In this document: one piece after another, positions 57,045-64,000 of the stretch
How the letters are laid out: each line of letters begins with the position of its first letter
Position numbering within the stretch: position 1 is the stretch's first letter
Assembly: GCA_008802785.1 (NCBI GenBank)
Contig: VUYT01000018.1
Span: 186,001 to 250,000, forward strand
Reading direction: 5' to 3'
DNA: 64,000 nt
Origin: Symmetrospora coprosmae
Lineage: Eukaryota; Basidiomycota; Cystobasidiomycetes; Symmetrosporaceae
Notes under the pieces: model-generated
What the model was told of the DNA's origin: nothing
Databases searched by the model: none
What the model saw: only the letters and a program-made list of their open reading frames with translations
Made by a program: the position numbers and the translations under genes

Positions 57045-59475
57045 TCACTTATAGTCTCTGCTGAACCGCATCCGCCTCGGGGCCTGTCGTCTCTTCCTCT
57101 TGACAGCAGGCGGAGTGGCCGGAGCCGTTCCACTGGATCCGTTGGATCCGGAGTCCCCGCCTGAGGTCCCGCCAGCGCCTCCGCCGCCAGAGCCGCTGGT
57201 ACCGCTTCCGCCGTCACCTCCACTTCCACCTTCGTCTCCACCGCCAGACCCGCTCGAACCGCCTGACCCGCCCGAACCGCCAGATCCAGCGGTTCCTCCA
57301 GCATCACCGCCCGAATCTCCCGAACTTCCATCGCCACTGCCATCGCCTCCGGGATTGGTGGGCTCTGTGGGCTCGGTAGGCTCCGTCGGGTTCGTGGGGT
57401 CCGTAGGCTCTGTCGGGTCAGTCGGCTCTGCGGGCTCGGTGGGCTCGGTAGGCTCGGTCGGGTCCGTGGGATCCGTAGGCTCTGTCGGGTCAGTCGGCTC
57501 TGCGGGCTCGGTGGGCTCGGTGGGCTCTGTCGGGTCCGTGGGATCCGCAGGGTCCGTAGGTTCCGTAGGATCCGTGGGATCCGTGGGATCCGTTGGTACA
57601 GTAGGATCAGGATCCGTCGGTTCAACAACTGGTTCATCGATCTCGGGAGGCGGCTCCGGCGTGACGATGACAACGGGATCGGTCGTCCACTCGTCCTCCG
57701 GGAGTTCAGGATAGCACTCTGGAATGAGAGCCGTGCAGGACGGATTCGCTGCCGCCTCGCAGTTTCCAGCGCGGTCGTAGCGGAAACCCGGCTGGGGGCA
57801 GTAGCACTGGTTGTTCTGTATGGAGAGCGATGCAGTATCGAACCCTCATCGTCAGAATGGGACCGGCCTTTCTCCTCGGTGGATATCTGCCAGCAGCGCC
57901 ATGCAATACGCACATAGTCGTCGAACAATTCGTTGACCTTGCATGGCTCTTCCTTGACGCAATTGTTGTTGCCGTCGTTCTTGAAGCCCTTGTCGCACAC
58001 GCAGTTGCCCTTCATGTCTGGTAGGAGGTTGCCGGGACAGGTGACTTTGCAGGTGCAGTCCTTCTGAAGGACTTCGCCCTTCTTGCAGGCGGAAATGCAA
58101 TTGCCACCGCATCTGGTGAAGCCGCTCTTGCATTCGCAGGAGGATTTCTTGCAGCCCCGAACTAGAATCTCGTTCTTCGAGGCGTCGCAACAGGTATTGG
58201 TCGGGCACTGCTGAGGCTGTCCACATTTGCCGTTGTTCAACACGTAGGGGGGTGGGCATGTGCATTTGCTGCAGTCATCTTTGTCGGGGATCGAGGGCCA
58301 CGAGCAGGTCGCGCACTTCGGTGGCTCTAGGATGACCAGTGTGGCTGTGATCAGCCAAGGGCAAATCGGCACCGCTGCTCGTGCATGCGCGGCATCGAAA
58401 CTCACCAGGGATGCACTTCCCCGCGCAACGAGTCTGACCGTCCCCACAAGGAGCAGGCACATTGACCACAGGAGGGGGCTTGCAATTGCACTTTGGTAGC
58501 GGTGCGCTTCGGGTCAGCTAATTTGTGAAGGAATCGACGGCAGGGTGTTCGGGGAGGAGAGGCGCTCACAGGAGGCGTTGGTACTTTGACTACAGCCGCA
58601 GCAGTATTACCGCCGCCGTAGCCGCCGCCGCCGCCGCCGCCGCCGCTCGGAGCCTCAGGCTTAGCAGGGCAGGCCTCGGTGGGCGGCAATTGTGAGTCGC
58701 CTACCCATCCCTTGACGTAAGGCACGACGGGCCTGGCCGTAGCGTTATACGAGACGTCGACCTGTCCTGCAACGCAATAGCAGTCGTCTGCCACAGGAAG
58801 TATTAGCTTGTCGCTCGCCAAGTCCGTATCCGTTGCGAGACTATACGAGTAGTTGAAGTGGACGCACAGGTGTAATAGACAAATGTCTCAAAGTAGGCAG
58901 CCCGCTCGGTTTTGTCGGTGATATTGCTCCACTGGCTCGAGGCGCAGCGCACAACGGCGTAAGCGACGTCAGGGCTGCACAGGCATTGGTTCTCATAATC
59001 GCTGTGTGGTAAGGACGACCAGAATCATGCATCAGATGTAGGCATTGCCGCACATGTGTTCATGTCGAGGATACCGAGCTCACAAGTCCTGCTTATTCCT
59101 AGCCTGCGAGTAGCATGTCTGCCGCAACGCCTTGAGCTCAGGGCACACGTCCTATGCGGGGATGGACGGTGACTATACATCAGAAGAAGGCCGGCAGCAT
59201 GGTGTTGGGAGACCCACCAGTTCGAGTTCCGGGTACGAGATGAGGTCGATATCGGTGCCAATGAGGTCGTCTGGGAAGGGTGGAGAGGAAGACCAGCGGG
59301 ATCAAGCAGTAGAGGAGTTACTATGCTTCTCCGATGGCATGGACTACACATGACAGGCCGGCGCTGTGCACTAACAGGGGTTTCCCCTAGAAGTAGGCGG
59401 CGGCGGAAGGCCGCCTGCGTAGGCCGCTGTAGCTGCGACCAGAACGAAGGTCAGGGTCTGTACGAGCTGCCTCAT
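57045..59475 (-). CDS. Secreted cysteine-rich protein with Pro/Thr/acidic repeat tail
   Basis: Eight exons: 59475-59376, 59270-59218, 59151-59084, 59001-58868, 58787-58570, 58490-58406, 58326-57914, 57815-57045, encoding 613 aa. A clear signal peptide (MRQLVQTLTFVLVAATAAYA) starts it. Two Cys-rich sections follow: one with CPELKALRQTCYSQ and YENQCLCSPDVAYAVVRC, and one with EGF/TIL-like spacing (CGDGQTRCAGKC, CECKSGFTRCGGNC, CVCDKGF). A Gly-rich hinge separates them. Exon 8 carries Thr-Glu/Asp-Pro triplet repeats, then Gly/Ser-rich sequence, then a basic end (VKRKRRQAPRRMRF) with no GPI signal. I know no named family; an extracellular or cell-wall role is likely. Confidence 0.8.
57349..57624 (-). 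repeat. Degenerate 9-bp coding repeat (Pro-Thr-Glu/Asp triplets) with a 72-bp higher-order period
   Basis: On the minus strand the array encodes repeats of EPT, DPT, EPA and DPA. A 49-nt block beginning CCGTAGGCTCTGTCGGGTCA (plus strand) at 57401 recurs exactly at 57473, a 72-bp offset equal to 24 residues. This indicates recent expansion by unequal exchange or slippage within the coding array. Confidence 0.85.
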
Positions 59476-60996
59476 ATCGATTAGTGTGGAATAACTGGGA
59501 TGGGATTTGACTCGGAAGCAGGAGGATGCGGTAGTGGAGAGGGATAGTGAAGGAGGAAAAGGAGAGGCGAAGGTACAGAGCGGGACGCTGTCATATAGCT
59601 GTCAGGGTGCGTGCTCTCCCATGGGCGTATGCGGGGCACGATCAGTGTCTTGTGACTGCCTCATCACACAGCGCGACTGCTCGGTGGGTCATCCTGCGCA
59701 GTATTGCGTATCCGCCAGCTGCGGCGCTCATGGCCTAGACCAGATGTACAGCCCCGTCGCTGAGGTGACCGGCGTGGGTGCCAATCAGCTCCGCTCGGAC
59801 CTTACAGAAGGACGTCCCTGGCCCACTCGCTCAGACACCCTTGTAGAGGGCTGCGTCGGGACATTTGCGGTGTACTCGTGACTCGAGCCTGCCGGGGCGT
59901 GATGTGGGGTCCGAATGGCCGTGGTAGGCCTTGTACAGGACAGCCGCACACGTCGCATGGCTGTTTCTGATCATCTTCTTGCTCTGTGGACGGAAGATGG
60001 CCAATATGGTTGAGAGGCCAAGAGTGCGGAGACGTCGATCCGGCCGGAGCCTATCCAGCGAGACGTCGGGAGTGTGACACACTGCTCTCCCCTGCAGAAC
60101 ACACATCAGCTGGTTAGACGGCAGGGCAAGGCGGTGTGAAGCTTTTGGAGGATGGCTATCACTCTCGGTGCTCAGTGCTCGAAGTCTCCGAGAGGGGTGA
60201 CACCGGAACCAGGTCAACGCAGAGGGCTGCATGGCTGGAAGATAGCCCAGGTCGAGTCAGATGTGCAGCTTCCTTCGCGCATTCAACTCTAGGGGGGCTG
60301 TCGGGTACGCGCGCAGGCTTTTGAGCAGGTGTGTGGAGTTAGGGCCTAGGCCAGACCATGTTCCATGGGGCATTGTTGGTCAGTTGACTTTTTTGCATAA
60401 CAGAGTCAGTGACACTGACTGTATAGGCGGCGTGGGCGTGTGACTGTCTCGGATCAGTCTGTCCCTGAAAATCTGGGCCTTTGCGGCGGCTGTGGTGACG
60501 GTGTGTACGAGTACAGTAGATGGAAGTGGAGACGCTTACTCAGCGCGGGACCTGAAGGGTGATACCGCGTGACCCACAGGATCTTCGACCAATCAGCAGG
60601 GTCCGAACGAGACAGTGTAGGCTGCGTAGTGCCTTGATCTTTGTACGCATGTGTGGGTTCCCCTACGCCAGAATCGATTGCGACCTTGTCGTCAAGGCCA
60701 GGCCAGCAACCCCGGTTGGGTAGACCACGAAATACTGTCAGCTGTCAAAGGGTGAAGATGGAGCATCGGGGCAGCGCCTGCATGACTACTTCACACACTG
60801 TGCACCATATGAAAGAACGCAGCCTTCCTCCTGCCGTTGCATCTTGGCGAAGGGTGTCCTCTGGGTCTCTTCCCGACCGGGGTCACGTGTTCCTGTTTGC
60901 GTGTTTACCGGGGTCGAGGAAGCTCTCCTCCTCTTTCACCTCGTCCAGATCCCATCCAGGTCGCGTGCACCGTTAAGTGAGGAGGAGGAGGCGAGA
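59476..60996. other. 1.5-kb gap between secreted-protein gene and coiled-coil gene
   Basis: The two flanking genes diverge, so both promoters lie here. An open frame at 59507-59881 shows no domain and no convincing splice context, and I do not call it. No RNA gene is recognised. Confidence 0.45.
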
Positions 60997-63900
60997 ATGT
61001 CCTGGCTCACGCACTCGGAGCCGAGTCTGGCCGATATTGAGGTGGAAGGAGGGGAGATGGTGCAGCCACACGAGCTGGCAACGCGCAACAGCGAGCTGCA
61101 GGCGCTGCTCGCCACAGAGCGGGAAGCTCACCGCCAGGCGAAGGAGCAGCTGGCAGAGGTCAGACTGCTAGAGAAGGAGAACCTGTACAGGGTGCGGACT
61201 GGATTGCCTGCATCTGTGCTGTGCTGCGTTGATGCCCGTACTCCGGGAGGGTGCTCGCTCGCTGACAGGCATTAATTGTATTCGTTCACCAAACAACAGG
61301 CTCAGCTAGAGGCGCAACGAGCAAGCAAGGCCGAAGATACCCTCGAGCTACGGCACGAAGAGCTGCGCACCCTCAGGAATACCCTCGCCAACCTCGAGCA
61401 TACCTTGAACGACTCGCAGGCCAGGGTGCAGAGCCTCGAGCGGACAGGCGACCGCGAGGCCGAACGCGCAGCTGAGGCCCACTACACCGAGCTGAGAAGG
61501 CTCGAAGATGAACTTGACGCAGTGAAGAAGCGAGAGAAGAAGCTGGTCGACGGCCAGAGCTACCAGGCTGCCGCCATCGCTGAGCTCGAGAGGGAGAACC
61601 AGCGCCTTCGCACAAGCAACGCCACACGCAGCCAGGAGTCTGCGACGTCGGCAACGCCATGCAATGCTTGCTCCGATACTGAAAGGCGCATGCACGAGGA
61701 GCAGCACAGGACGCAGAAGCTCGAGGCCGCGAATGCCTCTATCGCTGCGGCAAAGGCCATCATCGCCAGCAAGCTCCTCCACCTCACGAACCAGCACGCA
61801 GCTCTCGAGCGGTCCTCATCTCGTCAACTGTCCGAGCTGCAGGAAGTGCTGGAGGAAGCCAAAGAGTCAGAGGGCTACCTCAGACTAGAGAAGGATGACA
61901 TGGCAGAGGCTCACACGGCAGAGATCGAAACTCTGCAGAAAGAGCTGCGGCTCGCCGAGGCGAAAAAGGGAGAAGCCGTGCAGCGGCTTGCTGCAGCCAC
62001 ACAAGAGTCAGAAGCTCTGCAGGAGGAGGTACAAGAGCTGGAGAGGTGCAACGAGGCTCTCAAAGCTGAGCTGGATGTGAGCGGGCATACCACCGCTTCG
62101 GCGCAGTTCGACAGACTGCTGATGAGTGCGGACGCTGATCGTTGCATGCTCCGCGCGGCCAGGCTTCCTCTATAACACACGCAGAAGAAATGGCCCTGCT
62201 GAAGGAGCAGAACCTCTCGGTAGAGATGGCGTTCCAGGAGTCCAACTCGTCTCTCCTGTCCTGCCGCTCGGCGTTGCGGCACACCGAGTCCCGCCTATGC
62301 GAGCTCGAGCGTCTCCTCAACAGCCTCTCGCCAGACTCGCAGGCCGCGCAGAGCGGCAAGCGCAGCTTCGACGACGAATACGTGCTGTCCCTGCGCGCCG
62401 AGCTGGAGGACGAGATCCGCTTGCGCGGGGACGCGGAGCAGCGCGCCGAGGGCGTCGAGACGCGCCTGGCCGAGACGCTCGCTGCCGCCCGCACGCACGC
62501 GGCAGAGACGGGCGCACTCGACGCAGACGAGACGGATCGGAGTCTGATTCACGAGGTCACCAGGCGCGAGTTAGGAGCGTCGCGCTCGGCTCTCGCGTCT
62601 ACGGAGGCAGAGGTCTACAGCCTGAATGCGGTCAAGGAGGAGCTTGAGCTTGCATGCGGCACGCTGCGAGCCCAGCTGCTCGAGAAGGAGGCAGTAGTGG
62701 CTGCGCTGCAGACCGAGCTCGAAGCTTCGCAGGGTCTCCTCGCAAGCCAGCACTCGATCTCAGGCGACACAGCCGCCCTGCTGTCGGAGAAGGACGATGA
62801 GATTCTCTCGCTCAGTTCCGAGCTAGACTTGTTGAAGCGTGACGCTCGGGCACTGCGGGACCAGCTCGTCTTCTTGCACCAGGAAGCGGGAAGCAAAGAT
62901 AGTAGCGGCCTCTCGACGCCGGTCGCACGCAGTGGTGCCAGCGACAGCCGCAAAGAGCACTTCAGGAGCACATCAGCCCCATTCTCGCCCAGCCCGTTGC
63001 GACACGCTTCGTACCCGCCAGACGCCCTTGCGACTGCGGTCCAGGTACAGAATTGCCGTTCGCAAACCCTGTCACACGAGCCAGACGAACTGTACGATCC
63101 CGACGACGAGCGGGTTGCGCATGGAGTTCCAGAGAAAGACAGCTCGGCCGAGAGAGCCGTCGTCATGATCGCCAGGCTCCGCGAGGAGAGGGATGAAGCC
63201 GTATCGTCACTCTCATTCTACCTCGTCGAGCACCGAATTACCAGCCAGGCTCTGCAGGAGGAGCTGGACGCCCTCGTAGCGGAGAGGGAGAATTTATCAG
63301 CTGCCTTGCAAGAGTTGCAGGAAAGCAGTGCCGCCGATGCAGAAGGCAGAGAGCAGGCAGAGGCGAGGCTTCTAGAGGCGGAGGAGCGTGAGGCTCAGCA
63401 GAGTGCAAGAATAACCACGCTAGTGGAACAGCTTGAGCCCACGAAAGAAGCCTACGAGGCGCTCTTGGCAGCGAGACCGGACAAGACTATCGGGGATGCA
63501 CACCCACCGCTGTCACCTGCCCCAGCCGAGGATCAATCGATGCTGTCCACTCCACACAGCCCAGCGGCACGTCCAAGTGTGGTCGCCGCGGAGCAGATCC
63601 ATTACCAGATAAGCCAGCTGCACGATAAGCTCGAGGAGGTCCGCGCAGTCCTTTCCGAGAGGGATGCTACCATCGCCACCCTGGTCGACGAGCGCGACAC
63701 CTTGTCGGAGCAGCTACGAGAGCGGAGTCTCGCATTGACCGGCGCACAGAACGCTACGCTCGAACTGCAGCAGCGGTGCGAAGCAACGATGGAGCGTCTC
63801 GAGCACTACCGCACCGACTCTGCAGCCGAGAAAGAGGAGCTGCAGGGCGAGCTCGACTATGTGCGCACGTACCTTGACGGTGCGCAGAATCTCGTCATTG

Positions 63901-64000
63901 AGCTCGAGGACGACAAGAAGCGCCTCGCGAGCGCGAAGGAAGGCCTCTCGCACCAGCTCGGCAGCCTGCAGGCCCAGCTGGCGGAGGCCCAGCTGCGGCG
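60997..64000 (+). CDS. Large coiled-coil protein (3' truncated by window edge)
   Basis: Three exons visible: 60997-61191, 61300-62125, and 62185 to beyond 64000, about 945 residues so far. Nearly all of it is heptad-rich coiled coil (ELRTLRNTLANLEHTLNDSQ, ELRRLEDELDAVKKREKKL, EELDALVAERENLSAALQEL). It is broken by Ser/Pro-rich linkers around STPVARSG, SAPFSPSPLRHASYPP and PPLSPAPAEDQ. The segment VMIARLREERDEAVSSLSF may be a conserved motif, but I cannot name a family. Candidates are spindle-pole, cytoskeletal or tether proteins, with no basis to choose. Exon 2 ends at a GTGCGG donor that keeps phase (LLM to KEMALL). Confidence 0.8.

Noticed and set aside
57100-57714. Plus-strand frame encoding repeated Gly-Ser-Val
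   Set aside because: It is the complement of the Pro-Thr-Glu/Asp repeat of the spliced, signal-peptide-bearing minus-strand gene.
58801-58860. Coding reading of DLASDKLILPVA in the secreted-protein gene
   Set aside because: It is reached only by a 27-nt intron in the wrong phase; an 80-nt intron with CTAATAC branch and GTGGCAG acceptor restores frame and leaves this part intronic.
59507-59881. 124-codon plus-strand open frame upstream of the coiled-coil gene
   Set aside because: Cys residues made it look like a small secreted protein, but there is no signal peptide or hydrophobic start.

Overview
The window is compact, gene-dense fungal nuclear DNA, most likely from a basidiomycete. Evidence: an estimated GC content well above 50%; about 100 short spliceosomal introns (mostly 55-105 nt, with GTGAGT, GTGCGT or GTCAGT-type donors and CTGAC/CTAAT-like branch points); fungal-restricted genes such as the DASH subunit Spc19, the Rim/Pal-pathway protein PalC and Rud3; and many very small exons. 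I cannot place it more finely by eye. I see no transposon, virus-like element, CRISPR array, rRNA or tRNA.

Layout. 1-1.2 kb: left-truncated unidentified gene. 1.6-3.8 kb: Golgi matrix protein Rud3 (-), divergent from V-ATPase assembly factor Vma22 (+, 4.0-5.0 kb). 5.1-7.7 kb: ten-exon GH13 alpha-glucosidase (-). 7.9-8.7 kb: Spc19 (-), divergent from SmD1 (+, 8.9-9.8 kb). 10.3-11.7 kb: MAT2B-like NAD-dependent reductase (+). 11.9-14.3 kb: Aip1 (+), convergent with NAD(P)H-hydrate dehydratase (-, 14.5-15.8 kb). 15.8-18.3 kb: long gene-free stretch ending in the HSP90 promoter, with a perfect heat-shock element. 18.3-20.9 kb: HSP90 (+). 21.4-24.0 kb: Ariadne-type RBR E3 ligase (-). 24.5-28.0 kb: CCCH zinc-finger protein (-). 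28.4-30.9 kb: Tti2 (+). 31.8-34.0 kb: TLDc protein Oxr1 (-), divergent from the 26-exon TOR kinase gene (+, 34.6-43.8 kb). 44.1-45.8 kb: Inp54-like 5-phosphatase (-). 46.2-48.6 kb: tandem F-box pair (+), the second interrupted. 49.1-51.4 kb: arginyl-tRNA synthetase (+). 51.6-54.8 kb: Cog4 (+), convergent with PalC (-, 55.0-56.7 kb). 57.0-59.5 kb: secreted Cys-rich, Pro/Thr/acidic-repeat protein (-). 61.0 kb to the right edge: large coiled-coil protein (+, truncated).

Most genes are housekeeping. One functional thread stands out: HSP90, Tti2 and TOR, which act together in PIKK maturation, lie within about 26 kb. Rud3, Cog4 and Vma22 serve Golgi and vacuolar traffic. The most unusual feature is gene architecture: coding exons of 5, 6, 19 and 20 nt, terminal coding exons of 7 and 9 nt, and two GC-AG introns, each supported by conserved protein sequence. 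Exon coordinates were derived by hand from splice signals, reading phase and family conservation. All recognised gene models keep phase to the stop codon.
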